A stretch of DNA of 64,000 bases from Acytostelium subglobosum LB1 (GCF_000787575.1 NW_012236515.1:157842-221841); one strand, 5' to 3'; positions 24,101 through 35,084 are shown, counted from the stretch's first letter. Notes: generated by a model not told the origin, from the letters alone. Program-made: numbers and translations.

Positions 24101-26304
24101 CAGCCAGCCCTTTTCTCGCGGGTACCAATGTCCGTTGCGTGCGTAGATCCTTCCTTGATGCGTGCCAAAGTAGCCGGTGCCTATCTTGGCCAGGCCACAA
24201 GAGTCGTGGATATAAATATAATCGCCATCCGAAGTGATTGTCGCGTTGTTCGTATGAGGCGATGACAAAAACGACAACGAGTCTTCTGATGCATTGTCAT
24301 TCCAAAGTATTGGCCATGTTGCTACATCGATTGAGCGAGTTAGTGAGTGCATTGGGTGAGACTTGGGGAACTCGCGAGGACTTACCAAAGAGCAGGTCTC
24401 GGGTTAGAGGACTGAGGGGAAGGTCGACCTTCCATTGCTCCAGTTGTCGGATGAAGGGGATCAGGCGTAAGGTCAACATGTCCTTGTTCCAAACAGATGT
24501 GTCGGTTACTGTGATGGGCGTATTCAAATGATCATTCATGTTACCAGTGCTATTACTATGCGTACTCGACTTGAATGTTGATATATGTGGAGGATGTGAT
24601 CGCTGTTGTTGTGTCTGCTGTTGTTGTTGCTGTTGCTGTTGTTGTGTCTGTGTGTTGCCACTGCTGTTGCCGTTGCCAGGTGCCAAGGTAGTGTCGCCAG
24701 TGGCTGGCAACTTGTCGGGCATTATTATCAAAGAGAGAGCGTAGAGTATTGCGCTGAGGGCGCCCTGACTCAGGGCAAGTGAAATGAGCGACTCCATGGA
24801 CTCGCGCTTGATGTACATGTTGTTGGAGTTGATGGCCGACAGCAGCCACTTGGTCAGACTCTCGATGCAGTCCTGGGGCTCGCCAGCCATGGACAGCGGG
24901 GGCAGCTCGCGGATCATCGAGTTGAATGAGCGCAGCGTCGGCAGCGAGATGCGCTGCTCAAACACTTGCTCCTGGAGCGTTGTGATGAACAGGCGACAGG
25001 CGATACGGATAGAGATGGGTGGCGCATGCACCTTCTTGGTGCGTGTCTTTGCCTTGGAGTGATAGACCGAGTCGAACAGCTTCTTGCGCGCGATCTCTCG
25101 CTTTAGCGCCAAGTGTATGCGCTTCAGAATGCACAGTCGCTTCTGCAACAGCGTGGAGTAGTAGGCTGTGTTGACATTGGACTGCGAGTACAGGTCCTCG
25201 AGTATGAGCGATGTGGTCACTTGATGAGTGTGGAATGGATCCTCCTCGATTAGATACACAGGGATGTCCTGTCTATTCTTTAGTTCCTCGTGGAATGGGT
25301 TTGTAGTCGCTGTTGCCGCCGTCGAACCTGTTGCTGACGCGGCCACTCCCACCCCTGACGCAGTCGTGGCAACAACACCTTGCTGTCTCGATGTTGGTGG
25401 AGACATCCCTCCGACTGTTGGTGAACCTGGTGCTTGTTGAGGAGGCGACTTGTTGCTGCTGCTGCTACTAGATGTGTTCTCTTGCGCAACCATCTTTCGT
25501 TTGGACGCCACGCCATCGATGGCACTGCCACTCGTCGTGGTCGTCGTTGTAGTAGTTGTTGTTGGCTGTTGTCTTGGACTATGTACACTGTTTAGTCGGC
25601 TTTGAGTGGCGCTTCTCGTGAAGATACTGCTGTTTGATGCCGCTGTTGTTGATGTTGCTGAGCCTCCTGCCGAAGTATGTATTGGACTTCCAAGCAATGA
25701 CATTGTCGATGCAGATGTTGGTATCGACTTTGAAGAAGATAATGAATGAGTGTTCTGCTGCTGTTGCTTGACATTCGTAGGTTTGTTGTTTGAGACACCA
25801 AGCCCCTCGGCTTGTTGTTGTTGTTGTTGAACATCTACTTCCACACTACCACCCCCACTTCCATTGCTGTTTCCACCGTTTCCGCTGTTTCCACTATTGC
25901 CACTACTATTATTAATGCTATTGCTGTTGCTGTTGTTGTTGGCATCCAATGTGAACCTGTCCTTATAGGATGGGAAGAATGATTGTTCTATTTGTTCGAT
26001 CGCTTTGAAATGATCGGCATCTTTGAAGTTTGTGAGCGACTTGCTCATCAACATATAGTACTTCTCAATTGTGAATGAGTCATTGAATAAGTTCTCCTCT
26101 GGTATACATAGCCACACCTTATCATCGACACTGTTTGTTGTTTGTTTGTTGTTTCCAAAAGTGTTAGCCAACTTCCAAATTTCCAACTTCCAACTTCCAT
26201 TATCCATTATCCAACTTCCAACTTCCATGATGGTATCCATACCTTGTCAATGCTAATGTTCGAGGAGACAAGTCAATCCTCTCCTTTGCTTGCATGTTGC
26301 CCAT
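12148..26304 (-). CDS. Giant HECT-type E3 ubiquitin ligase with SPRY and PH domains (hectPH/HECTD4-like)
   Basis: Five exons run 26304-26243, 26130-24386, 24321-23367, about 23307-13958, and 13879-12148. About 4,613 aa result if two one-base shifts in exon 4 (near 22300 and 21441) are discounted. The order is: a helical N-terminus with Q/S/T tracts, a beta-propeller-like stretch (TITSDGDYIYIHDSCGLAKI), a first CUB-like module starting SPHPYHP, and a SPRY/B30.2 domain (near 18,690-18,270; GYGYSAKDGHKVCHR, GWNRKDGKVFFTKNGKILGT). A PH domain follows near 15,930-15,540 (KMGNLMKQQKIIKLWKRVFV), then two more CUB-like modules and the C-terminal HECT domain. The catalytic Cys is in KTCFFSLSLPNYSS (codon 12280-12282). 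It should transfer ubiquitin to substrates, but its targets are unknown. The PH+HECT layout matches the dictyostelid hectPH genes as I recall them; the frameshifts may be assembly errors. Confidence 0.85.
13500..13560. repeat. CAA/CAG tract inside the HECT ligase gene
   Basis: A run of about thirteen glutamine codons follows VTGSVA in the last exon, just before the HECT domain. Further Q/H-rich runs extend to about 13,370. Confidence 0.8.
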
Positions 26305-27248
26305 TTTTCTAATCAAGGGCTGAGTCGCGTCTGTGTGGCTGTAGACTTGAATGAATGGAATGAATGAATGTTGAGATATATATGTATGAATGATTGATTG
26401 AAGTGATTGATGAATGAATGAATGAATATAGTCTATAGACTTCTCTCTGAGATGGCCAAGATGTAGATTTAGCTTTAAGTTTGAACGATGTTGTTATTGG
26501 GCCTTTGGATTGACATATATTGATCTGGTGAGAGATGGATGATTGATGCAACTTCTGTCATGGCATCGAAAGGGCAAAGGATTATGATGGAAGGCCAGGT
26601 GTATACCTTTAAACAACATCATCACTCGCTCTCTCTCTCTCTCTCCCATCCATCCATCCACTTGATGCCAGAGGGCGTCTTCGAAGAGACACCAACACCA
26701 TCATCATCATAATTCATTCAATCATTCATCTGCTATTCAGCTGCTATTAATAAAGAAAGACCTTGAGTTGGATTCAATCACCACATCATCTGGGTGTGAG
26801 TGGTCCACTTCAACAAACACACACACACACACAAACATAGCTCTACCTCTTTGATCAATCAGAGAGTGTGATTGATTAGTGGTGTTGTATGTGGGGGTTG
26901 TTGTTATCGACGACAAAAGGCAACTTGCCGCTGCATGCGTTTAATTAATTGATGTGACATCCTTCTAATGATTATTATGTATTATGTTTTGTTGTTGTAG
27001 TTGATAAGGGTACAAGAACATCAAGTCAGTTCTGTCAACGAAACTTTGAAGTGCGTCTTTAGACATTGTTGTTAATTAAAACTTGTTGAAATTTCGTTTG
27101 GAATTCTATTTGTTGTAAGATACAGGATCAACAGGAGATAAAGGCGCGCCACTTGAAGTTGTACTTTGGAACATTATAACTGTTTGATTCATCATTTATA
27201 CATTACATTCATACATACATACATACACAACAAACATAATACAATATA
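26305..27248. promoter_or_regulatory. Divergent intergenic region of the HECT ligase and Hikeshi genes
   Basis: A 944-bp spacer lies between two divergent starts. It holds a TTCA/TGAA repeat zone (26340-26430), a CT run at 26627-26644, an (AC)n run near 26817-26832 and a (CATA)n run at about 27210-27228 just before the Hikeshi ATG. No gene is seen. Confidence 0.5.
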
Positions 27249-28071
27249 ATGTTTGGTTATTTGATATCAGGAAGACCTGTACAACCAAGTGTACAACAGA
27301 TACAAACAGGAAGATACTTCTTTCAAGTATGTTTATGTTTACATTGATGTATCATGATATGATACAAGTAACTAACTAACATACATACTAAATGTTGTAG
27401 ATAGATGATGCCGCCAGTGTACATAACTTTGCTGTATTCCTTTTAGAACAGTAGTTGTATCGATGTCCAACAATGTAATCATCTCCACTCCATCCTTTCT
27501 CATGTGTGTGAATGCGAAGATTGTTAAGATTGTTAAGATTGCCAACAATGCGAAGAATGTGGAGAATGCGATGAATACAAACATTGGCCGAATGAATGAA
27601 TGAAAGAATGAATTACCTTACTAACCTGACACTTCACGCACTCACTTTAGGAACTTACCCGCTGAATATTGTGCAGCCGTATATTTGGGATTTCAACCTT
27701 ATAGTCAATGGAACTATCTTGGACATATCAATCAGGCAAAGCCAAGTGCATTCTTCCGTATACTACAAGAGTCAGACACGACAATGTCTGATGGATCAAA
27801 GAGTGTGGCACAGGTTGTAATCTCAATAGAGACCGAGGCCGAGATACAACAGAAGCAGAAACAGAACATTGGCAATGACAACACAACTTTCAAACTGATA
27901 GACTTTAAGCAGTTTGCATTCAAAATGTGTCACAACTTTGTCAACTATGTCATGTCATTCTCTGGCACTGCCAACACGCCCTCCAACTCTGTTCCCATCG
28001 CCACAGTCGATCGTTGGTACGAGAACTTCCAAAAGAAACTTCAAAACGATGCATTATTCTGGAAAGATTGA
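27249..28071 (+). CDS. hikeshi: Hikeshi/OPI10 family Hsp70 nuclear import carrier
   Basis: Three exons (27249-27326, 27401-27450, 27651-28071) give 182 aa, close to the usual size of about 197. The start MFGYLISGRPVQPSVQQIQT matches the invariant Hikeshi opening (MFG-x-L-x-x-G-R-x-V-Q). Exon 2 gives HNFAVFLLEQNLPAEYCAAV, exon 3 gives QAKPSAFFRI, and the C-terminus ends VDRWYENFQKKLQNDALFWK, the family's WYENFQ-x-x-L-x-x-x-P-x-FWK ending. In animals and yeast the protein binds FG nucleoporins and carries Hsp70 into the nucleus on heat stress. The exon 2 donor (CA before GTAGTT) is weak but it is the only choice that closes the frame. Confidence 0.9.
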
Positions 28072-28225
28072 TCATGAACCTGGATCTGGATCTGGATCTG
28101 GAAATCATGTTCATTCACAGTCAATCACAATCAATCATACTCGCTGGAATAGATCTAGTTTAGTTTGATTTTAGATTATTTATTAAGGTGGACGTTATCG
28201 TGGACGCTGCCAATCATTCATGCAA

Positions 28226-28510
28226 TTAAAAGAGTAGTAATAGAGATGCTATGGCTACTTGAGACAGTATCAGCAGCATTGATGGTTTAAACCTCATGTT
28301 GGCCATATTTATATCGAAATAGTTTGTCTAAAATATTATTAATATTAATAATGTTAGGTCTGGATCACTCACTGATGGCTTGTTCCATCATTCCGTTGAA
28401 TAAATTACATTTAAGTAGTCCATGTTCTCTGGATGGGCATTTGAACCAATGAACATCATTGATGTCATTATCACAACCAATATTAATATTGTAATATATT
28501 GTAGTTTCAT
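28226..28510 (-). CDS. Small GPI-anchor-type secreted protein (67 aa)
   Basis: Two exons of 102 nt each (28510-28409 and 28327-28226) are joined by an 81-nt intron (donor GTAATT, acceptor TTTTAG). The protein has a clear signal peptide (MKLQYITILILVVIMTSMMF, then IGSNA), a polar middle of about 20 residues, and a fully hydrophobic C-terminal tail (MLLILSQVAIASLLLLF) with no charged residue after it, the usual layout of a GPI-anchor signal. If the intron were retained the product would be a 40-aa secreted peptide. No family is recognised. Having both ends of a GPI protein from two exons in phase is strong support for the gene. Confidence 0.65.
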
Positions 28511-29058
28511 CTTTTATTTATTTATATATATATATATTTTATTAATGATCTGGATGTGATTAATTGTACATAATTATTTGTATTAGTATATATTATTGGA
28601 TATTATAATTCCAATGATTATTGTTAATTAACAATGAGATGGATGTTATAAAGATAGACATTATCCTTGGTCTTTGTTTGTGGTCAAACATACAAATAAT
28701 ATTATTATTATTGGATTGATTTGGAGTGTATGATATTAGTCATAATAGGATATAATCCATTGTAGTGACCAACATATATATTCCCTCCGATATAAGATAT
28801 ATCTCACCATCGAGATAAATGTCTGTGTGTGAGTGTGTGTGTGTGAGTGTGTGTTAGATGTCTTTGTTTGATTTAGACATGTCCGCATTATCTCTTTGGT
28901 TTGACGTTTCTGTATACTTGTTTACCTGTATACCTGTATATTTGTATATCTGTATGTCTGATATGAATGGTCATCGATTGAATGCATGTATATATATATA
29001 TAACCTATCTATCTTATAACTACTAATATGTTTATTATCTGTATGTCTCTGTGATCAA
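28511..29058. other. AT-rich spacer
   Basis: Promoter-proximal sequence of the small GPI-type gene and the 3' flank of the next gene. It contains TA-rich runs (28527-28545, 28988-29000) and a TGTGTGAG repeat around 28830-28855. No gene is seen. Confidence 0.5.
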
Positions 29059-29607
29059 TTATATCCATTCATTCTTATTATTAATCTTATACATTGCTAA
29101 ACGATCATGTGCTTCATCTCTTGCACTGTTATATTGATACAATGATTGATTGATTGATTGTGTTAGTGACCATCACAAACATGTCTGATGATGATGATCA
29201 AACTAGACTTACGATTCTCTAAGTTTGTCGTAGTTGTCGATTGTGTAGGTCAGGAACTGCCTCCACTTTAGACGCTGAACGTATTTGTTTCTCAAGAAGA
29301 GTCTACGTGATGGCTTGACGAAGCGATCCATCTTCATCTTTTCATTGTCGTGCGAGTCGTCAAAAGCAACCTCTTCATCGTGGAAGTCGGGGTCGTTGTT
29401 CGCGCTCTCCATGTCCATGCCAATTCCATCGTCGTCGTCCTCATTGTTTCTCTGATCGGGCTCAGCATCATCATTGCCCTCTGCTGACATGCTGCCTGCC
29501 TCGTCAGGGTCTGACTTGAACATATCGTTCAGGTCACCACGACGCATGATGAACCATGGCTGTGGAGGTCTGACTGCGCTTCTAATGAATGTGATCTTCT
29601 TTGACAT
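29059..29607 (-). CDS. Acidic protein of unknown function (153 aa)
   Basis: Exon 1 (29607-29213) ends at GTAAGT. An acceptor (AACAG) opens exon 2 (29125-29059), adding ARDEAHDRLAMYKINNKNEW and a stop; the joined frame closes exactly. The first 25 residues (MSKKITFIRSAVRPPQPWFI) look structured. They are followed by a strongly acidic disordered middle (DDAEPDQRNNEDDDDGIG) and a basic, helical C-terminal third (RRLFLRNKYVQRLKWRQFLT). There is no signal peptide or membrane segment. I do not recognise the family; the bipartite layout suggests a small adaptor or RNA/protein-binding subunit, which is only a guess. Confidence 0.65.
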
Positions 29608-30010
29608 CGCTATATACTACTTCTGGCACCCTGTATGTCTGTCTGTATTGTGTGAGTGATCTAGTATGTATATATATATATATGATACTGATGCTTGATG
29701 ATGAAGAATGAGTCGGTCGAGTAAGTAGAATGAATGGTATTGATTGTGTGTGTTTGAATTTGTTGTAAGTGTGATCATTCGTTTTTGTTCTAGTTTTTTT
29801 TTGGAACCCACCCTAGGTGATCACTAAGAGACAAACATACCAGTCTTTTCCTTTCCAGCCAATAAAGCATGTTTTATTAATTTATCTAACCTTAATCAAT
29901 TGATAAAGTCTATGGATTTGAGGTCAGTCAACTAGATCCGCTCGAAGTTTGGCACTAGCTGAAGCATCAACTAAACAGCATTTAATCCAGGGAGTTTCAT
30001 CATTGAAGTG
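29608..30010. other. Spacer at the left edge of the accessory island
   Basis: A 400-bp AT-rich spacer with a TA run at 29668-29681. No gene and no target-site duplication was recognised at its right end. Confidence 0.4.
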
Positions 30011-30607
30011 ATGCCCAGAAATAAAAACACATTCACACTTAGAGAGAATGATCAAGATGTTGTAATAACAATACCTGTTGGCAACTATTCAAGGTTATCA
30101 CTTCAAGACACATACAGACAATTAATTAATACAACAATCACCCAATTAACTTATTCAATCACATGGCCAACATCTAAACAACCAAACACAGGTAAATATA
30201 GGTTCATTTGTTCAAGCGATAAGATTCAGGTAGCATTGATATTCAATGATGCTGACCTGTTCCATCATCTAGGTTTCAATCAAGACAGTATCAACTAATT
30301 TGAAAATAGGCAATTGACGAGTACCAACGTGATCGACTTGCAGATTGAGAACATCCTTTACATTCATTCAGACTTGTGCAGCAATGGATCAGATGATGTC
30401 TTCCAAGAGGTATGTACTGCTGGAACGCCCGACTTTGCCTATGTCAATTGGACTAACCATAACCTCGAAGCATATTCAAAACAGCTAGTCTCAAAGACCA
30501 AAAAGACGTTCTGCATTTATTTAACAGACAAGGATGGAGTTGAGATCTTTCTCAATGGTGTCGACTTGAACTTGACGATCATTTTGTATATATATGCGAC
30601 AATGTAG
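30011..30607 (+). pseudogene. Polinton / polinton-like virus minor-capsid-like gene, broken by one stop
   Basis: Two ORFs in the same frame (30011-30298 and 30314-30607) are separated only by a TAA and a few codons, so this is one gene with a nonsense codon. The layout matches the small jelly-roll capsid (minor capsid/penton-like) proteins of Polintons and relatives as I know them. An early G-N-Y-x-x-x-x-L segment is followed by a strand-rich region, LGF near residue 90, N-V-I-D-L leading into Y-I-H-S-D-L, and a C-terminal LTDKDGVEIFLNGVDLNLTI block resembling the usual L-x-D-x-x-G-x-x-x-x-F-N-G-x-x-x-x-x-x-x-x-L ending. The natural C-terminus seems to be present. No other capsid or packaging gene lies nearby. 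The assignment is by pattern only. Confidence 0.55.
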
Positions 30608-30642
30608 CTAACACCTTCGTCGGAAAATACTACGCCTACAAC

Positions 30643-31164
30643 ATGAACGGTCTGATCAACGCACCCGTCACTGCCCTGCCCTATAACAGGCAGCCGGCAA
30701 TCACATTCAAATGTGTTAGTACAGACACGTCCAGCTGTTCGGTGACCATCAACGGACAGGTGTGCCTTGAGTCCTCGGATGAGGAGTCATCATCATCTGA
30801 CATCCCAGTCGGCAACAGCAAGGTGTCCTACTGCACCTACTGCGATGCCACTTGCAAGGGCTACAGCCAGTGCAACAACTACGAGACCAACAAGTGTGTC
30901 AAAGTGAACAGAGCCTGTGGTGGCGGCTCAGTTGGTTACGGTATCTTCCGGAAGAATTTCGATCAGGTCTCGGTCGCCATGTACATGGACTCCTCCTGTG
31001 TGGGTTCAACCTTCTCCACTGCCAACGACACCTGCAACGACTGCCTCAGCGACACCCTCAATAGCTATGTAAAGTGCATAGCCAATGTTGCCATCCGTTC
31101 CATGGTGGTCTCTGTTGGATTGATGGTGAGCACCATTGCCTTGCTCGCTCTTGTTCTTTATTAA
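30643..31164 (+). CDS. Cys-rich secreted/GPI-type surface protein, probably 5'-truncated
   Basis: The ORF encodes about 173 aa with many cysteines (CTYCDATCKGYSQCNNY, VKVNRACGGGSVGYG, NDTCNDCLSD) and ends in a hydrophobic tail (MVVSVGLMVSTIALLALVLY) without charged residues, as in GPI-anchored dictyostelid surface proteins. There is no signal peptide. The same frame stays open upstream of the ATG at 30643 back past 30595 (DNVANTFVGKYYAYN), straight into the end of the capsid-like pseudogene. The natural 5' exon therefore seems to be missing. Base composition is richer in GC than the capsid-like part, fitting a junction near 30,580-30,607. Whether it is expressed is unknown. Confidence 0.55.
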   Translation: MNGLINAPVTALPYNRQPAITFKCVSTDTSSCSVTINGQVCLESSDEESSSSDIPVGNSKVSYCTYCDATCKGYSQCNNYETNKCVKVNRACGGGSVGYGIFRKNFDQVSVAMYMDSSCVGSTFSTANDTCNDCLSDTLNSYVKCIANVAIRSMVVSVGLMVSTIALLALVLY

Positions 31165-31704
31165 GTGAAACCCTCGAGAATAAAGAATGGTTGACCTGGG
31201 ATCGTCAGTGGATGTTGTCGTCTGGAGGTCCTTTGTTGGTACATATTTATGTCCACTTGCGCTGCATATCCAAGAAGCCTCCAGGGAATTCAGACAGGAT
31301 AGCTGCACCGATCTTTTAGTGGAATAGATTGACAGCCATGGATCCACCACAACCTCCATCTTCTCAACAGCACTCTAATTAAACACATCGACTCGAAAGA
31401 GGCAGGCATCTGACATAGTCCATCATGTGAGCGATTGTGACAGTGATTGCTTGTGGTCAGTCACATCAGCCTGGATGCTGTTGCTGCTGGTCCAACTTGG
31501 CGTCGCCAGTATGGTTGCTCCATACATACCTCATCATCCTACCATACACACACCACACATTTGTTTCGCAAGGGGTTTGGTGGTAGTGTTTCATACCCCA
31601 CACCAACCAAATTTGTCGAAGTTCATCAGTTAGTCATGTCCCAGATTCAATGAAGGCTTGGTATTCATTCATTCATTCAGTTTATTTACAAATATAAAAA
31701 ATTG
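31165..31704. other. Spacer, no supported gene
   Basis: A 540-bp stretch between the truncated Cys-rich gene and the SWIM/Tudor-like gene. Short ORFs on both strands lack domains. A short plus-strand ORF (ATGGATCCACCACAACC at 31338) ends within 45 bp. Confidence 0.4.
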
Positions 31705-33759
31705 CTACAGTTGGTCTATGCGAAGGACCATCTCCTGCCTAGTTGGTACCAATATTTCTTTGTTGTCGCAATCAATCAGAGATGCAACAACAGAGAGGAA
31801 CTTTGATTTACGTTCAGCAACAGGCCAATCAACGAGTATTCCTCGACACCAATAACCATTTGGACACTTGACCATGAAGATCTCCTTATCTGCCTTAGAG
31901 GTAATCCTAACCTGACTATACATCTCTTCAAAAGGGACTGGAATAGATGTATGACTGTAAGGTAGCAGGTTGCATTCCAACACCCATGCCTTGTCATTCT
32001 TGATCATCACCAACTCAGTACGAGCTCTACGGCTGTGGATGGATCGTGTTAATACAAGCAACAGTCATCAGGATGTTTATACATACTCTCTCTGGTAGTA
32101 CTGAACGTAATACTCAAAAGTATTACCCTCCGCTAGGTATTGATGCTTGAGAATCTTGCAAGGCCAGAACGTGCCGTAATATTCTGATCCTGTCGTATTC
32201 GACATTGCGTTGTAGAAGCGACTGGTGTCAGTGTAGAGCGGTTGTCTTGGTAATGATGTGGTAACATGTGACTGTAGTGCACCAGTACGTAGTCTCTTTG
32301 GTCCCTCGTCAACTGAACCTTGATGGTCCATACTACGTTTGCTTCCAGATGAGGTCGTGGAAGTTGAGGTTGTGGATTCCGACACTGTGGAGGACATTGG
32401 CATCGATGGGTGGGCTGAAGATGATTGGGTTGACATCGTTGAGGAGGTCAACGGAATGGACGTTGATGGACTTGTTGTCACCGCTATGACTGACATGCTC
32501 TGACCGTCATCCTCTGTATCGTTCATTGCTTTGATTGATTGATTGATTGATTGATTGGTAAGTAAGTTATTCAGTGTAGTGTTGATCAATGCCTATACAT
32601 ACACATAAAGTCCGTTGCCAACAGGGGCTCAGCGTAATGTACATTGTTTAGCCCACCAACATTTGAACCTAGGATTGATGTATCCAACTCGGCCATCAGA
32701 CTATAGTCAATGAATGAGATGTCAACTTCATTCTCAAGATCGCATAGGACATTGGGATCTGGCAATGGCTCTTGATCGGACGTGCTTGGTGCTGCTTGAG
32801 CTGGCGGTTGTTGCTGTGTATTACTGGTAATGTCACTCGTTTGTTGTAGTTGTTGGAAGGACATCAATTGAAGTTGATGATGTTGCTGATGTTGCTGGAG
32901 TTGTTCAAAGTCATCGTCGTCATCGAGATCAGGAATGATTAGGTTGCGTCGTCGTTGTTGTTGTTGTTGTTGTTGTTGTTGACGTAGATGTGATGTACCT
33001 GATGTCACATGTCGATTGGAAACATCACAGAGCTGTTGTCGATGTTGTTGCACTTCCGCCTCATCATCCGAGTAGTCTGGACCAAATCCACCGCCTCCAG
33101 AATAATGGTCATCGTCATGCAGTGGTGTAGTATCAATGGGCTCATTGATTGTAGGTAGCAGCGGTTGTAGTTGTGTGGCACCTCGCGTTGGGACGACATT
33201 AACTGGTTGAACCTGTGTCTGAACTGTGGAATCGGTGAGCATACGCAGCTTCTGATATGCCTCTTGTATATTGATCGTTGTCGTTTGGCTCAATGAATAG
33301 AGCCGGATTGATTGTTCGTCATACTGCAACATCCGTAGGATTGAAATGGTATGCTTGCAGAAACGGTGACGGCCGCCAAACTTGAAGGACTCACAGGTGC
33401 ACGTCATCTTCTCTCTGCGAATGGATATCTGATATGTATTCTCTCGAGGCTTTGTGATGGTTGTTGTCACTACTGATTGTTGTTGTTGAAGTGATGGTGG
33501 GGATAGAATATAATGTGTCATCACATCCTCTGAGTTGATGTATGAATGGACAAAGTGATGCTCTAGTTGGGCAACTGTTATGTTGGATGGCACACCTGGT
33601 ATGAGTAGGTCAACATTAGGTTGGTCTCCATCATCTCCAGCGTTTTGTTCAAGGTTGAGGAGGTTGGTTGTGGCTTGATCAGGAGCTTGGGGCACAAGTT
33701 TGATACTGAACAAAGCGGCCAGAGTGTCTTTGTTCCTGTTGTGAAGTACCCAATGATCC
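31705..33759 (-). CDS. SWIM zinc finger protein with C-terminal Tudor/agenet-like region, 5' end lost in the N gap
   Basis: Exons up to the gap are 33759-32603, 32528-32087 and 32032-31705, all in phase. A SWIM finger lies near 33,430-33,340 (TCTCESFKFGGRHRFCKHTI; C-x-C then C-x-H). SWIM fingers are common in Mutator-like transposases and in some host DNA-binding proteins. Then come Q-rich and acidic low-complexity regions (HYSGGGGFGPDYSDDEAEV) and a C-terminal part with small beta-barrel-like segments (YYGTFWPCKILKHQYLAEGN, then KAWVLECNLLPYSH) that resemble Tudor/agenet chromatin readers. A shortened sister copy lies in the opposite direction just across the gap. The MULE-derived origin is an inference; no transposase core is visible in the sequenced part. 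Confidence 0.55.
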
Positions 33760-33859
33760 NNNNNNNNNNNNNNNNNNNNNNNNNNNNNNNNNNNNNNNNN
33801 NNNNNNNNNNNNNNNNNNNNNNNNNNNNNNNNNNNNNNNNNNNNNNNNNNNNNNNNNNN
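33760..33859. other. Assembly gap (100 N)
   Basis: Exactly 100 Ns. It sits between two head-to-head paralogous genes, so the missing sequence probably contains both 5' ends or the arms of an inverted duplication that could not be assembled. Confidence 0.95.
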
Positions 33860-34993
33860 CTCCATCATCGCCCATTCTTCTCCCGTTCCTGTGGTCGACC
33901 AACAAGGGTGAATGACGACGATGACGACGACGATTCATTCTGGGACGCCAGCACAGAGTCTGATGAAGGAACAATGTCCTCAGACGATGCTAACAGTGAT
34001 CATGACCAGGTTGATGACCAGGTCGATGACCACAATTATGGCGGAGGTGGATTCCAAGATGACTACGATGACAGTGGAGCTGTGACCCAAGACAACTTCA
34101 TGCAAGACGACGACAATGATGCCATCAGTGGTCTATTGTCCATATCAACCTCTGCCCATGCTCAGGCATCGTCGCCGCCTGCTCAATCATCGACTGCACT
34201 CTCGTCGCCTGTTCGATCATCGCCAGCACTCTCGCCGCCTGCTCAATCGCTGCCTGCTCAATCATCGCCAGCACTCANGCCGCCTGCTCGATCATCTGCT
34301 GCACTCTCGTCGCCTGCTCAAACATCGCCANCACTCTCATCGTCTGTTCAATCATTGAATGCTCGACCACTACCTTCTCCAGTCGGTCCATTCAATCGAG
34401 TTGTTGCTCCTGCACTCGCTCATGCTCATCCCTTACCAGTGTCCATGAGTCTACAACAGGCAGTTGGTAGCATTAACATTGCTACCCACCTATTGGATGA
34501 TGTCGACAAACGATTGCCAGAGGAGCATGACGAGTGTATGCAACAGGTGCAGGACGACCAAGATCTGAATGTTCTGAATCTGTTCCAAGCTGGCATGAAG
34601 GTGCTCGCTCAGACGAACCATGAAGGAGACAAGGATACATGGTGGGAGGGCGTCATCGTCTATGATCACTATCCCAACTACGTCGTCAAGTACAACCATA
34701 GGAAGTATCGTACGTCTGAAGAAACTGAACTCGTTCGAGTTGAGAGACTGCGGCTAATCAACAAGATACAGCTGACACAAGACGATGACGTTTGCTTAGG
34801 AATGGATGTGCTGGTGTTCTATGACTCCAAGTACTACACTGGTCGCATTGTTGACGAGAGTTGTGGTCACATATCTACTGCCTCTGGAAGAGTAACAAAG
34901 AAGAGAAGGATACTGAAGAAGAGTATTACCATATATATATCTGTAATCAATGTTCATCACGATGCCAAATGGAACACACTGTTCAGACTTTGA
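33860..34993 (+). CDS. Acidic protein with Tudor-like C-terminus, paralogue of the gene across the gap (5' partial)
   Basis: An open frame enters from the gap and runs to 34993. It has an acidic stretch (VNDDDDDDDSFWDAST), then YGGGGFQDDYDDSGA, which mirrors YSGGGGFGPDYSDDEAE of the minus-strand neighbour. A P/S-rich tandem repeat follows (two single Ns at 34278 and 34331). Two Tudor/agenet-like strands follow: WWEGVIVYDHYPNYVVKYNH, then LGMDVLVFYDSKYYTGRIVD. The SWIM finger is missing from the sequenced part. A splice near the end cannot be excluded (VINVHHDAKW may read into an intron). Function unknown; probably chromatin-binding or transposon-derived. Confidence 0.45.
   Translation, partial: LHHRPFFSRSCGRPTRVNDDDDDDDSFWDASTESDEGTMSSDDANSDHDQVDDQVDDHNYGGGGFQDDYDDSGAVTQDNFMQDDDNDAISGLLSISTSAHAQASSPPAQSSTALSSPVRSSPALSPPAQSLPAQSSPALXPPARSSAALSSPAQTSPXLSSSVQSLNARPLPSPVGPFNRVVAPALAHAHPLPVSMSLQQAVGSINIATHLLDDVDKRLPEEHDECMQQVQDDQDLNVLNLFQAGMKVLAQTNHEGDKDTWWEGVIVYDHYPNYVVKYNHRKYRTSEETELVRVERLRLINKIQLTQDDDVCLGMDVLVFYDSKYYTGRIVDESCGHISTASGRVTKKRRILKKSITIYISVINVHHDAKWNTLFRL
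34150..34365. repeat. Coding minisatellite, units of about 15-30 nt
   Basis: Imperfect tandem units built from CACTCTCGTCGCCTG and CTCAATCATCGCCAG encode S-S-P-A-L-S-P-P-A-Q repeats. Two ambiguous bases fall inside the array, a sign of assembly uncertainty in copy number. Confidence 0.8.
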
Positions 34994-35084
34994 TCTCATC
35001 AACAACACACTCAATACAAAATAATTCAAATAAATGCAAGAATAATCTTATCGCTCATACAACTGGTCATTGCGGCCCGCACAC

